Assembly (NCBI RefSeq): GCF_001905095.1
Contig: NZ_LWLS01000002.1
Span: forward strand, 124,001-188,000
DNA length: 64,000 nt
DNA from: Micromonospora sp. CB01531
GTDB taxonomy: Bacteria; Actinomycetota; Actinomycetes; Mycobacteriales; Micromonosporaceae
Direction of reading: 5' to 3'
A model generated the notes under the pieces. The model was not told the DNA's origin. It did not search any database and worked only from the letters and a program-made list of their open reading frames with translations. Position 1 is the first letter of the stretch; each line of letters starts with the position of its first letter. A program made the translations under genes and the position numbers. Shown in pieces: positions 26,944 through 35,576 of this stretch.

Positions 26944-27776
26944 GATCCGCTCATCGCCGATGGGCGGGGCGCGACGGGGGCCGCGAGGGCCGCCCGCCGA
27001 GCTCGCCGGCCGCGCAGCGAGCTGGCCCCGACGAGCAGCAGCGCGATCACGAACATCGCCGTGCCGATGACGTTGACCTGTGGCGGGATGCCCCGCTGGG
27101 CGGCGCCCCAGACGTACATCGGGAAGGTGACCGTGGTGCCGGCGTTGAAGTTCGTGATGATGAAGTCGTCGAAGCTCAGCGAGAACGCGAGCAGCGCGGC
27201 GGCCACGATGCCGGGCAGCACCAGCGGCAGCGTGATCCGCCGGAAGGTCTGCCACTCGCTGGCGTACAGGTCCATGGCGGCCTCCTCGAGCCGCCGGTCC
27301 ATGCCGGCGAGCCGGGCCTTCACCGTGACCACCACGAACGACACGCAGAACATCACGTGCGCGATGACGATGGTCCAGAAGCCCTGCGGCACCCCGGCGG
27401 CCACGAAGAGGGCGAGCAGCGAGGTGCCCATCACCAGTTCGGGGGTGGCCATCGGCAGGAAGATCAGCCCGTTGATCCCGGCGCGCCCCCGGAAGCCGTG
27501 CCGGACCAGGGCGAACGCCATCAGCGTGCCGAGGATGGTGGAGACCACCGTGGCGATCAGGCCGATCTCCATGCTGCGGATCACCGCGTCGCACATGTCG
27601 GAGGTGGCACAGGGCTGCGTCCAGTTGTCCAGGGTGAACTCGTTGAAGTCGTAGGACAGCCGGCTGGACGGCCGGTTGAAGGAGAGGCCGGCGACCACCA
27701 GGATGGGCAGCGAGAGGTAGCCGAGGACGAGCAGGGCCGCGCCCATCACCCACCGGTCGGCCAGCCAACGGCGCAT
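26940..27776 (-). CDS. potC: Polyamine ABC transporter permease PotC
   Basis: 278 residues with six membrane segments. The permease EAA loop reads EEAAMDLYASEWQTFRRITL, the site that contacts PotA, and FDDFIITNFNAGTTVTFPMY is typical of PotC-type proteins. It works with PotB, PotA and PotD in importing spermidine or putrescine. It starts 58 bases after the potB stop and overlaps the oxidase gene downstream. Confidence 0.9.
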   Translation of the reverse strand: MRRWLADRWVMGAALLVLGYLSLPILVVAGLSFNRPSSRLSYDFNEFTLDNWTQPCATSDMCDAVIRSMEIGLIATVVSTILGTLMAFALVRHGFRGRAGINGLIFLPMATPELVMGTSLLALFVAAGVPQGFWTIVIAHVMFCVSFVVVTVKARLAGMDRRLEEAAMDLYASEWQTFRRITLPLVLPGIVAAALLAFSLSFDDFIITNFNAGTTVTFPMYVWGAAQRGIPPQVNVIGTAMFVIALLLVGASSLRGRRARRAALAAPVAPRPSAMSGS

Positions 27777-27834
27777 CAGAACTCACCTTCATTCGCGACT
27801 GCGGGGCCCGGCTGCGTTGCGCTCCTCGCGCGCA

Positions 27835-28743
27835 TCACAGCACCTCCTCGGTGCCGGCCTTGCGCAGGTAGACGAAGACGATCGCGAGGATCGCCGCCAT
27901 CAGCAGGAACGACAGGGCCGCACCCTGCGGGTAGTCCAGCCGGACCAGGAACGCCGAGTCGATGACGTTGCCGATCATGTACTGGTTCGGGGTGCCGAGC
28001 AGCTCGGCGTTGATGTAGTCACCGGTCGCCGGGATGAAGAAGAGCAGCGTGCCGGCGATCAGGCCGGGCATGGACAGCGGCAGGGTGACCTTCTGGAAGG
28101 CCCGCAGCGGGCTCGCGTACAGGTCACTGGCCGCCTCCAGCAGGCGCGGGTCCAGCCGCTCCAGGCTCGCGTACAGCGGCAGCACCAGGAAGGGCAGGAA
28201 GTTGTACGTCAGGCCGAGCACCACCGCCACCGGCGTGGCCAGCAGCCGGCCGTCCGGCCCGAGCAGGTGCACGTCCCGCAGCAGCCCCACCACCCAGCCG
28301 TTGTCCGACAGGATGGTCTTCCAGGCCAGCGTACGGACCAGGAAGCTGGTGAACATCGGCGCGACCACCGCGACCAGCAGCAGGTTCTTCCAGCGGCCGG
28401 CCTTCTGGGCGATCGCGTACGCCAGCGGGTAGCCCATCAGCAGGGCCAGCACCAGCGCGATCGCCGAATAGAGGAACGATCGGACGAACTGCGGCCAGTA
28501 CGCCTGCAACGCCTCCGGGTAGTTGCCGACGGCCCAGGTCATCGCGTACCCGGTGGAGAGGGATCCGCCCGGGTCGTAGAGGCTGGCCGCGGCGAGCTGG
28601 AGCAGCGGCAGGGCGAAGAAGACCAGCAGCCAGGCCGCACCCGGCAGCAGCAACAGGTACGGCAGCGCCGTGTGACGCCCCCGGCGGGGCGGCGGCGCTG
28701 CCGCCTGCCCCGACGAGGTCGGTACGTGGGCCAGCGCGCTCAC
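27835..28743 (-). CDS. potB: Polyamine ABC transporter permease PotB
   Basis: 302 residues. A short cytoplasmic basic N-terminus (RRGRHTALPYLLLLPGAAWL) leads into six membrane segments. The EAA loop is LEAASDLYASPLRAFQKVTL. The segment FIPATGDYINAELLGTPNQY is a PotB hallmark. The GTG start overlaps the potA stop by four bases (GTGA). Confidence 0.9.
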   Translation of the reverse strand: MSALAHVPTSSGQAAAPPPRRGRHTALPYLLLLPGAAWLLVFFALPLLQLAAASLYDPGGSLSTGYAMTWAVGNYPEALQAYWPQFVRSFLYSAIALVLALLMGYPLAYAIAQKAGRWKNLLLVAVVAPMFTSFLVRTLAWKTILSDNGWVVGLLRDVHLLGPDGRLLATPVAVVLGLTYNFLPFLVLPLYASLERLDPRLLEAASDLYASPLRAFQKVTLPLSMPGLIAGTLLFFIPATGDYINAELLGTPNQYMIGNVIDSAFLVRLDYPQGAALSFLLMAAILAIVFVYLRKAGTEEVL

Positions 28744-29900
28744 GACAGCACACCCACCGGCGGCTGGTCGAGCAGCGGGGTGGTCTGGTCGTCCTCACCG
28801 GATTCGCGTGGCAGCAGGAACGCGTGCCGCGGGTCCCAGTGCGCCACCACCGCGGCGCCGAGCGGCAGCTGGCCGCCGACCCCGCTGTTGGCCGAGAACG
28901 CGGACAGCTCGCTGCCCCACGCCGTCCGCACCAGATACTGGGTGCTCACGCCGACGTAGGACGCGTCGGTCACCACGCCGCCGACGTGCTGGTGGCCGGC
29001 GGGCACCTGCTCGGGGCGCTCGACCAGGTGCAGCTTCTCGGGGCGTACCCCGAGGAAGACCGGCCCCCGGTCGACCCGGGCCCGCCCGGCGGGCACCGAG
29101 AAGCGCAGGCCGTGTGCGGTGACCAGCGCGTCGTCCCCGCTCCGCCCGGCGGCCTCGCCGGCCAGCAGGTTGGACTGGCCGAGGAAGTTCGCCACGAACG
29201 CGGTGGCCGGGTACTCGTAGAGGTCGGCGGGCCGCCCGAGCTGCTCGATCCGCCCGGCGTTCATCACCGCCACGGTGTCGGCCATGGTCATGGCCTCCTC
29301 CTGGTCGTGCGTGACGTGCACGAAGGTGATGCCGACCTCGGTCTGGATCCGCTTCAGCTCGATCTGCATCTGCCGGCGCAGCTTCAGGTCGAGCGCGCCG
29401 AGCGGCTCGTCGAGCAGCAGCACCTGCGGGTGGTTGATCAGCGCGCGGGCCAGCGCGACCCGTTGCTGCTGGCCGCCGGAGAGCTGCGCCGGCCTGCGCC
29501 GGCCGTACCCTTCGAGCTGCACCAGGGCGAGCATCCGCTCGACCTGGTCGCCGACGTTGCGGATGCCTCGCCGGCGCAACCCGAAGGCCACGTTCTCGTG
29601 GATGTCGAGGTGCGGGAAGAGGGCGTAGCTCTGGAACACGGTGTTCACCGGCCGCTTGTACGGCCGCAGCCCGGCGATGTCCCGGTCGCCGAGCAGCACC
29701 TGCCCGCTGGTCGGCTCCTCCAGCCCGGCGATCATCCGCAGCGTGGTGGTCTTGCCGCAGCCGGAGGCACCGAGCAGGGCGAAGAAGGAGCCCTGCGGGA
29801 TGGTCAGGCTGAGGTCGTCCACGGCGGTGAAGACGCCGAACCGCTTGGTCAGGTTGGCCAGGCGCAGGTCGCCGGCCGGTGTCTCGTGTCCCATCGTCAC
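28740..29900 (-). CDS. potA: Polyamine ABC transporter ATP-binding protein PotA
   Basis: 386 residues. Walker A is GASGCGKTTTLRM, the signature LSGGQQQRVALARAL, Walker B VLLLDEPLGALD and the switch His follows in VTHDQEEAMTMAD. The last 130 residues form the TOBE regulatory domain (VFLGVRPEKLHLVE). It energises PotBC. The start GTG overlaps the potD stop (GTGA). Confidence 0.93.
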   Translation of the reverse strand: MTMGHETPAGDLRLANLTKRFGVFTAVDDLSLTIPQGSFFALLGASGCGKTTTLRMIAGLEEPTSGQVLLGDRDIAGLRPYKRPVNTVFQSYALFPHLDIHENVAFGLRRRGIRNVGDQVERMLALVQLEGYGRRRPAQLSGGQQQRVALARALINHPQVLLLDEPLGALDLKLRRQMQIELKRIQTEVGITFVHVTHDQEEAMTMADTVAVMNAGRIEQLGRPADLYEYPATAFVANFLGQSNLLAGEAAGRSGDDALVTAHGLRFSVPAGRARVDRGPVFLGVRPEKLHLVERPEQVPAGHQHVGGVVTDASYVGVSTQYLVRTAWGSELSAFSANSGVGGQLPLGAAVVAHWDPRHAFLLPRESGEDDQTTPLLDQPPVGVLS

Positions 29901-31081
29901 GCCCCGATGACCTTCTGGAACTTGGCCTCGTACTCCTTCTCCCGCTGCTCGTCCAGGGCCATGAAGCCCCGGGCCTTCGACAGCAGTCCCTCGTCGGGGA
30001 AGATGAGCGGGTTCTTGGCCAGGTCCGGATCGAGCTTCTCCATCTCGGCCTGCGCACCCTTGACCGGGCAGATGTAGTTGACGTACGCGGCGAGTTTCGC
30101 GGCCACCGCCGGGTCGTAGTAGTAGTTGATCAGCTCTTCGGCGTTCGCCTTGTGGCTGGCCTTGTTCGGCACCAGCATGTTGTCCGACCAGAGCATCACG
30201 CCGGACTCCGGCGACACGAACTTGATGTTGTCGTTCTCGAAGCCGAGCTGGATCACGTCACCCGACCAGGCGATGCAGGCGGCGATGTCGCCCTTGTTCA
30301 GGTCCTGGGAGTAGTCGTTGCCGGTGAACTTGCGGATCTGCCCGGAGTCGACGGCCCGCTTGAGCTTGGCCAGCGCGTCGTCGAACTGGGCGGTGGTGAA
30401 GTTCGAGGGATCGTGGCCGTTGGACTGCAGCAGCAGGCCCATGGTGTCCCGCATTTCGGACAGGGCGGTCACCTTGCCCTTGAGGTCGGGGCGGGTGAGC
30501 AGCTCGTCGACCGTGCGGATCTCCTTGGTCACCTTGGCGTTGTACGCGAGGGCGGTCAGGCCGGACTGCCACGGGACGGAGAGCTGGCGGTCCGCGTCGA
30601 AGGACGCGTTGCGCAGCGAGGGCAGCAGGTTGGCCTCGACGTTGGGCAGCCTGGCCTTGTCCAGCTTCTGGATCCAGCCGAGCCGGATCATCCGGGCGGC
30701 CATCCAGTCGGTGAGCACCATGAGGTCGCGCCCGGTGGGCTGGCAGCCGGCGAGCTGGTTCTGCACCTTGCCGAAGAACTCGTTGTTGTCGTTGATGTCC
30801 TCGTTGTAGGTCACCTGGATGCCGGACTTGGCGATGAACGCCTCGATGGTGGGCCGCTTGGACTCGTCCTTCTCGTCGACGTCGATGTACTGCGGCCAGT
30901 TGGAGAAGGCCAGCTTCTTCTCCGTCGCGGAGAGATCCTCGCTCTTGCAGCCGGCCTCGGTCTGTTGGGCGCCCTTCGTGCCGCAGCCGGCCAGCGTGCC
31001 CGCCGTCGCGAGCAGTGCGGCCGACCCGAGGGTGCCGGTGAGCAGACCACGCCGGGTGAGGGGCCGGAGGGGACTACGCAT
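29897..31081 (-). CDS. potD: Polyamine-binding lipoprotein PotD
   Basis: 394 residues from ATG 31,081, chosen because TAGGAG lies just upstream; ATG 31,102 would add seven residues without a ribosome site. The signal has twin arginines (LTRRGLLTGTLGSA) and a lipobox ending LAGC, so it may be a Tat-exported lipoprotein. The mature part follows the PotD/PotF pattern: AFSNWPQYIDVDE, DLMVLTDWMAARMI, VPWQSGLTALAYN and DNMLVPNKASHKANAEELIN. It captures putrescine or spermidine outside the membrane. First gene of the seven-gene operon. Confidence 0.92.
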   Translation of the reverse strand: MRSPLRPLTRRGLLTGTLGSAALLATAGTLAGCGTKGAQQTEAGCKSEDLSATEKKLAFSNWPQYIDVDEKDESKRPTIEAFIAKSGIQVTYNEDINDNNEFFGKVQNQLAGCQPTGRDLMVLTDWMAARMIRLGWIQKLDKARLPNVEANLLPSLRNASFDADRQLSVPWQSGLTALAYNAKVTKEIRTVDELLTRPDLKGKVTALSEMRDTMGLLLQSNGHDPSNFTTAQFDDALAKLKRAVDSGQIRKFTGNDYSQDLNKGDIAACIAWSGDVIQLGFENDNIKFVSPESGVMLWSDNMLVPNKASHKANAEELINYYYDPAVAAKLAAYVNYICPVKGAQAEMEKLDPDLAKNPLIFPDEGLLSKARGFMALDEQREKEYEAKFQKVIGA

Positions 31082-31286
31082 GTGACGACTCCTAAGGGGC
31101 ATCGTCGGCGGCGGAACGGGGGAGGCGCGCCGGCGGGAGGGTCATGGCGATGGACGACTGATCCTGACATGATGTGACCTCCCTTACAAGGGATTCCGTT
31201 GTTGGATTAGCCAGCGACCACGAAATACGCCAGACTGCGCCCGGGCACTACGCTCAGCGCGAAGGAACCGGACAGGGGAGCGGTCG
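31082..31286. promoter_or_regulatory. divergent promoter region potD / lrp
   Basis: These 205 bases separate the divergent potD operon and the Lrp/AsnC gene and must hold both promoters. At 31,191-31,210 the sequence GGATTCCGTTGTTGGATTAG contains ATTCCGTTG, which recurs twice in the other intergenic region flanking the regulator gene. This is the best candidate for an Lrp operator. Confidence 0.5.
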
Positions 31287-31799
31287 ATGGCCAACCGGCA
31301 ACTGGAGAACGGAAACGGTGCGCGCCGTGTCACCGTGCGTGAAGGCGCCAGTCACGTTCTGCTCGACGACGTGGCCAAGCAGATCATCGAACAGCTCCAG
31401 GAGGACGGCCGGCGTCCGTACGCGACCATCGGCAAGGCGGTCGGCCTCTCCGAGGCGGCCGTCCGCCAGCGGGTGCAGCGCCTGCTCGACGCCGGGGTCA
31501 TGCAGATCGTCGCGGTGACCGATCCGCTCCAACTCGGCTTCCCCCGCCAGGCCATGATCGGCCTGCGTACCGACGGGGACCTGGAGGCCGTGGCCGACCG
31601 ACTCGCCGACTTCGAGGAGATCGACTACGTCGTGATCACGGCCGGCTCGTTCGACCTGCTGGCCGAGGTGGTCTGCCGCAACGACGAGCACCTGCTGGAG
31701 ATCCTCCAGAAGCTGCGCAGCGTCCCGGGTGTGCTGGCGACCGAGGCGTTCGTCTACCTGAAGCTGCGCAAGCAGACCTACAGCTGGGGCACGGCCTGA
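31287..31799 (+). CDS. Lrp/AsnC-family transcriptional regulator
   Basis: 170 residues. Residues about 25-80 form the winged HTH (LLDDVAKQIIEQLQEDGRRP, TIGKAVGLSEAAVRQRVQRL) and residues about 90-165 the RAM effector-binding domain (VITAGSFDLLAEVVC, LQKLRSVPGVLATEAFVYLK). ATG at 31,287 has GGGGAG upstream. Placement between the divergent pot operon and the aminotransferase trio makes it the likely local regulator, perhaps responding to a polyamine or amino acid. Confidence 0.88.
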   Translation: MANRQLENGNGARRVTVREGASHVLLDDVAKQIIEQLQEDGRRPYATIGKAVGLSEAAVRQRVQRLLDAGVMQIVAVTDPLQLGFPRQAMIGLRTDGDLEAVADRLADFEEIDYVVITAGSFDLLAEVVCRNDEHLLEILQKLRSVPGVLATEAFVYLKLRKQTYSWGTA

Positions 31800-31828
31800 G
31801 CCTCGCCACGACAGGGGTACGGGTACGG

Positions 31829-31868
31829 ATTCCGTTGCCATCCACCCAACAGCATGCTAATTCCGTCG
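31829..31868 (+). promoter_or_regulatory. two ATTCCGTYG motifs upstream of the aminotransferase gene
   Basis: ATTCCGTTG at 31,829-31,837 and ATTCCGTCG at 31,860-31,868 are 31 bases apart, about three helical turns. The extended GGATTCCGTTG at 31,827 is identical to the one at 31,191 in the potD/lrp intergenic region. An 8-base palindrome, AGCATGCT, lies between them. Candidate binding sites for the adjacent Lrp-type regulator. Confidence 0.4.
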
Positions 31869-31984
31869 CCTAGACGCCACTGGGCCACCGATCCCACTTG
31901 CTTCGGCGGCACGGACTGTGGGATAACCGTGGGCAGAGCGGCCGGTTTCACCCCTTGACCGGCCCGAAACCCGATGGGGCTGAC

Positions 31985-33331
31985 ATGGCCAACGCCACCG
32001 ACCACCTCTGGATGCATTTCACCCGGATGGCCAGCTACTCCGCCGGCGAGGTACCGACGATCGTGCGCGGTGAGGGCGCCTACGTCTGGGACTCGCAGGG
32101 CCGCCGCTACCTGGACGGACTCGCCGGGCTCTTCGTCGTCAACGCCGGGCACGGCCGGACCGAACTCGCCGAGGCGGCCGCCAAGCAGGCCGCCGAACTG
32201 GCCTACTTCCCGCTCTGGTCGTACGCCCACCCGAAGGCCATCGAGCTGGCCGAGAAGGTCGCCTCGCTGACCCCCGGCGACCTGAACCGGGTCTTCTTCA
32301 CCACCGGCGGCTCCGAGGCCGTCGAGGCGGCGTGGAAGCTGGCCCGGGCCTACTTCAAGCGCACCGGTCAGCCGAACAAGCACAAGGTGGTCAGCCGCTA
32401 CATCGCGTACCACGGCACCTCGATGGGCGCGCTGTCGATCACCGGCCTGCCGGGCATCAAGTCCGACTTCGAGCCGCTGGTCCCCGGCGGCATCAAGGTG
32501 CCGAACACCAACTTCTACCGCGCCCCCGAGCACGGCGACTCCCCCGAGGCGTTCGGCCGCTGGGCCGCCGAGGAGATCGGCCGCGCCATCGAGCGGGAGG
32601 GGCCGGACACGGTCGCCGCGGTCTTCCTCGAGCCGGTGCAGAACTCCGGCGGCTGCTTCCCGCCGCCGCCCGGGTACTTCGAGCGAGTCCGGGAGATCTG
32701 CGACGCGTACGACGTGCTGCTCGTCTCCGACGAGGTGATCTGCTCCTGGGGCCGGCTCGGCGAATACTTCGGCGCCACCCGGTACGGCTACCAGCCCGAC
32801 ATCATCACCACCGCCAAGGGCATCACCTCCGGCTACGCTCCGCTCGGCGCGATGATCGCCAGCGAGCGGCTGATGGAGCCCTTCCTCACCGAGACCGGCA
32901 TGTTCGCCCACGGGGTGACCTTCGGCGGCCACCCGGTCTCCTGCGCGGTGGCCCTGGCCAACCTGGAGGTCTTCGCCCGCGAGGACCTGGTCGGGCACGT
33001 CCGGGCCAACCAGGACGCGTTCCGGTCCACCCTGGAGAAGCTCAACGACCTGCCGATCGTCGGGGACGTCCGCGGCGATGGCTACTTCTACGGCATCGAA
33101 CTGGTCAAGGACAAGGCGACCCGGGAGACCTTCGACGAGGCCGAATCGGAACGGCTGCTGCGCGGCTTCCTCTCCACCGCGCTCTTCCAGGCCGGGCTCT
33201 ACTGCCGCGCCGACGACCGGGGCGACCCGGTGGTGCAGCTCGCCCCGCCGCTGATCGCCGAGCAGCAGCAGTTCGACGAGATCGAGCAGATCCTGCGTGC
33301 CGTGCTGACCGAGGCATGGGCACGCCTCTGA
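31985..33331 (+). CDS. Class III omega-aminotransferase (polyamine:pyruvate type)
   Basis: 448 residues. The pattern is that of SpuC/putrescine-type transaminases: GEGAYVWDSQGRRYLDGLAG, LFVVNAGHGRTELAEAAAKQ, VFFTTGGSEAVEAAWKLARA, YHGTSMGALSITGLP, the aspartate in LVSDEVICSWGRLG and the PLP lysine in DIITTAKGITSGYAPLGA. It likely converts putrescine or another diamine to the aminoaldehyde. ATG at 31,985 follows GATGGGG. The next gene starts inside its last codons, so a three-gene operon is expected. Confidence 0.87.
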   Translation: MANATDHLWMHFTRMASYSAGEVPTIVRGEGAYVWDSQGRRYLDGLAGLFVVNAGHGRTELAEAAAKQAAELAYFPLWSYAHPKAIELAEKVASLTPGDLNRVFFTTGGSEAVEAAWKLARAYFKRTGQPNKHKVVSRYIAYHGTSMGALSITGLPGIKSDFEPLVPGGIKVPNTNFYRAPEHGDSPEAFGRWAAEEIGRAIEREGPDTVAAVFLEPVQNSGGCFPPPPGYFERVREICDAYDVLLVSDEVICSWGRLGEYFGATRYGYQPDIITTAKGITSGYAPLGAMIASERLMEPFLTETGMFAHGVTFGGHPVSCAVALANLEVFAREDLVGHVRANQDAFRSTLEKLNDLPIVGDVRGDGYFYGIELVKDKATRETFDEAESERLLRGFLSTALFQAGLYCRADDRGDPVVQLAPPLIAEQQQFDEIEQILRAVLTEAWARL

Positions 33332-34047
33332 CCGCCGGCTCGGGGTCGGACGGGGCCGGGACTCGCGACCGCGCGGACCGGCCCCGCCCCACGGCCGCCG
33401 GCGGGGACGGTGGGGACCGGGCCGCCGTCGGCGGCACCGACCGGACCCGGGTACGCCGGCTGCCCGACCTCGCCGTCCACGACCGGGCGGCCCTGCACGC
33501 CGTCCTCGACGCCGGCCGGGTCGCCCATCTCGCCATCGCCGACGGCGTCCAGCCGTACGCGCTGCCCGTCGCGTACGCCCGGGACGGGGAGCGGGTGCTG
33601 GTGCACGGCTCCACCGGCAGCCGCCTCTTCCGGCACCTCGCCGCCGGTGCCCCGGTCTGCCTCACGGTCACCCTGCTCGACGGGCTGGTGCTGGCCCGCA
33701 GCGCCTTCGAGTCCTCGATGAACTACCGGTGCGCCATGGTGCTCGGCTGCCTCGCCGTGCTCGACGGCGCCGAGAAGCTGGCCGCCCTGGAACGGCTCTC
33801 CGAGCACCTGCTGCCCGGCCGCTGGGCGCGGATCCGTCCGCCCTCGGCGAAGGAACTGGCCGCCACGGTGGTGCTCGCCCTGCCGCTCGACGAGTGCTCG
33901 GTGAAGATCAGTGCCGGGCCGCCCGACGACCTCGAGGACGACCTCGACCGGCCGGTCTGGGCCGGGGTGGTGCCGGTCGTCGAGGCGTACGGGACCCCGC
34001 AGCCCGATCCGCGGCTGCGGCACGACCTGCCCCCGCCGGAGTGGTGA
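33316..34047 (+). CDS. FMN-binding split-barrel protein (pyridoxamine 5'-phosphate oxidase-like, NimA type)
   Basis: 243 residues. After a low-complexity N-terminus of about 45 residues the split barrel begins (VAHLAIADGVQPYALPVAYA, VLVHGSTGSRLFRHLAAGAP, FESSMNYRCAMVLG). The later part, SEHLLPGRWARIRPPSAKEL and CSVKISAGPPDD, matches the Pyridox_ox_2 (NimA-like) family. The cofactor could be FMN or F420; function unknown. Its ATG lies 16 bases inside the aminotransferase 3' end and its stop overlaps the next start (TGATG), so it is locked into the amine-degradation operon. Confidence 0.8.
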   Translation: MGTPLTAGSGSDGAGTRDRADRPRPTAAGGDGGDRAAVGGTDRTRVRRLPDLAVHDRAALHAVLDAGRVAHLAIADGVQPYALPVAYARDGERVLVHGSTGSRLFRHLAAGAPVCLTVTLLDGLVLARSAFESSMNYRCAMVLGCLAVLDGAEKLAALERLSEHLLPGRWARIRPPSAKELAATVVLALPLDECSVKISAGPPDDLEDDLDRPVWAGVVPVVEAYGTPQPDPRLRHDLPPPEW

Positions 34048-35423
34048 TGCACTACCAGGACCTGTCGTACTGGCTATCCAGCGTGGACGAACCGCTGACG
34101 CCACGCCCCGGGCTGCCCGGCGACACCGACGCCGACGTGGTGCTCGTCGGGGCCGGCTACACCGGGCTGTGGACGGCGTACTACCTGGCGGCGGCCGACC
34201 CGTCGCTGCGGATCGTGGTGCTGGAACAGGAGATCGCCGGGTACGGCGCCTCGGGGCGCAACGGCGGCTGGTGCTCGGCCCTCCTGCCCACCTCGCTGCC
34301 CGCGCTGACCCGCCGGCACGGCCGCGACCGGGCGCTCGCCATGCAACGGGCCATGCACGAGACGGTCCGCGAGGTCGGCCGGGTGGTCGCCGCCGAGGGG
34401 ATCGACTGTGACTGGCGGGCCGCCGGCACCGTGGTGCTGGCCCGCACGGAGGTCCAGCTCGACCGGGCCCGGGCCGCCGTCGCCGAGGCCCGCGAGCACG
34501 GGCTGGCCGACGACGACCTGGTGCTGCTCGACGCCGCCGCGGCCACCGCACGCTGCCGGGCCGAGGGGGTACTCGGCGGCACGTACACCCCGCACTGCGC
34601 CGCGGTCCACCCGGCGAAGCTGGTCCGCGGGCTGGCCCGGGCGGTGGAACGCCGGGGCGTACGGATCTTCGAGCGGACCCGGGTCACGGCGGTGCGCCCC
34701 GGCGCGGCCGTGACCCCCGCGGGGGTGGTCCGGGCGCCGGTGGTGGTCCGCGCGACGGAGGGATTCACCCCCGGGTTGCCGGGGCAGCGGCGGGCCGTCG
34801 CGCCGGTCTACTCGTTGATGGTGGCCACCGAGCCGCTCCCGGCAGAGACCTGGGCGGAGATCGGGCTGGCCGAGCGGGAGACCTTCTCCGACTTCCGGCA
34901 CGTCATCATCTACGGCCAGCGCACCGCCGACGGCCGGCTCGCCTTCGGCGGGCGGGGCGCCCCCTACCACTTCGGCTCCCGGGTCCGCCCCGACTACGAC
35001 CGGGAGCCCCGGGTCTTCGCGGCGCTGCGCCGGGTGCTGGGCGAACTCTTCCCGGTGCTCGGGCCGGCAGCGCCGATCAGCCACACCTGGGGCGGGCCGC
35101 TCGGCGTCGCCCGGGACTGGACCGCCTCGGTGGGGCTGGACCGGGCGACCGGCTTCGCCTGGGCCGGCGGCTACGTCGGCGACGGTGTCGGCACCAGCAA
35201 CCTCGCCGGCCGTACCCTGGCCGACCTGATCCGGGGCGAGGCGAGCGAGCTGACCGAACTCCCCTGGGTCAACCACCGCTCCCCGCGCTGGGAGCCCGAG
35301 CCGCTGCGCTGGCTCGCCGTGAACGCCGGCCTCAGGCTCATGTTCTCCGCCGACGAGGCCGAACTCCGCACCGGCCGCCCGTCCCGCCGCGCCGCCGCCT
35401 TCTCCCGCCTCCTCGGCCACTAA
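34047..35423 (+). CDS. FAD-dependent amine oxidase (second PuuB/DAO paralogue)
   Basis: 458 residues. The fold motifs are DADVVLVGAGYTGLWTAYYL and GYGASGRNGGWCSALLPTSL, then GFAWAGGYVGDGVGTSNLAG near the C-terminus. It is clearly related to the oxidase at 25,522 but diverged, so the two probably have different substrates. Coupled to the split-barrel gene by a TGATG overlap. Last gene before a strong 21-bp inverted repeat. Confidence 0.85.
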   Translation: MHYQDLSYWLSSVDEPLTPRPGLPGDTDADVVLVGAGYTGLWTAYYLAAADPSLRIVVLEQEIAGYGASGRNGGWCSALLPTSLPALTRRHGRDRALAMQRAMHETVREVGRVVAAEGIDCDWRAAGTVVLARTEVQLDRARAAVAEAREHGLADDDLVLLDAAAATARCRAEGVLGGTYTPHCAAVHPAKLVRGLARAVERRGVRIFERTRVTAVRPGAAVTPAGVVRAPVVVRATEGFTPGLPGQRRAVAPVYSLMVATEPLPAETWAEIGLAERETFSDFRHVIIYGQRTADGRLAFGGRGAPYHFGSRVRPDYDREPRVFAALRRVLGELFPVLGPAAPISHTWGGPLGVARDWTASVGLDRATGFAWAGGYVGDGVGTSNLAGRTLADLIRGEASELTELPWVNHRSPRWEPEPLRWLAVNAGLRLMFSADEAELRTGRPSRRAAAFSRLLGH

Positions 35424-35463
35424 CCCCCACCCCGGCCCTGCCCCACCCACCCCGCCCGAGCTC

Positions 35464-35524
35464 GTTGATCATGAGGTTGGCGGCGTTCTTGATCTCCGTC
35501 ACTGCCGCCAACCTCATGATCAAC
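35464..35524. terminator. 21-bp perfect inverted repeat between convergent genes (bidirectional terminator or REP-like element)
   Basis: The left arm, 35,464-35,484, begins GTTGATCATGAGG; the right arm, 35,504-35,524, is its exact complement; the loop is 19 bases. It sits between the converging oxidase and DUF3499 genes. From memory, hairpins with GTTGATCATGA-type arms recur between genes in Micromonospora genomes, so this may be one copy of a dispersed element as well as a terminator. Confidence 0.7.
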
Positions 35525-35576
35525 GGCGTGGTGGGAGGGACCAGGGCATGCGCAGGGCCGGGAGGCCCGGAGGGGG

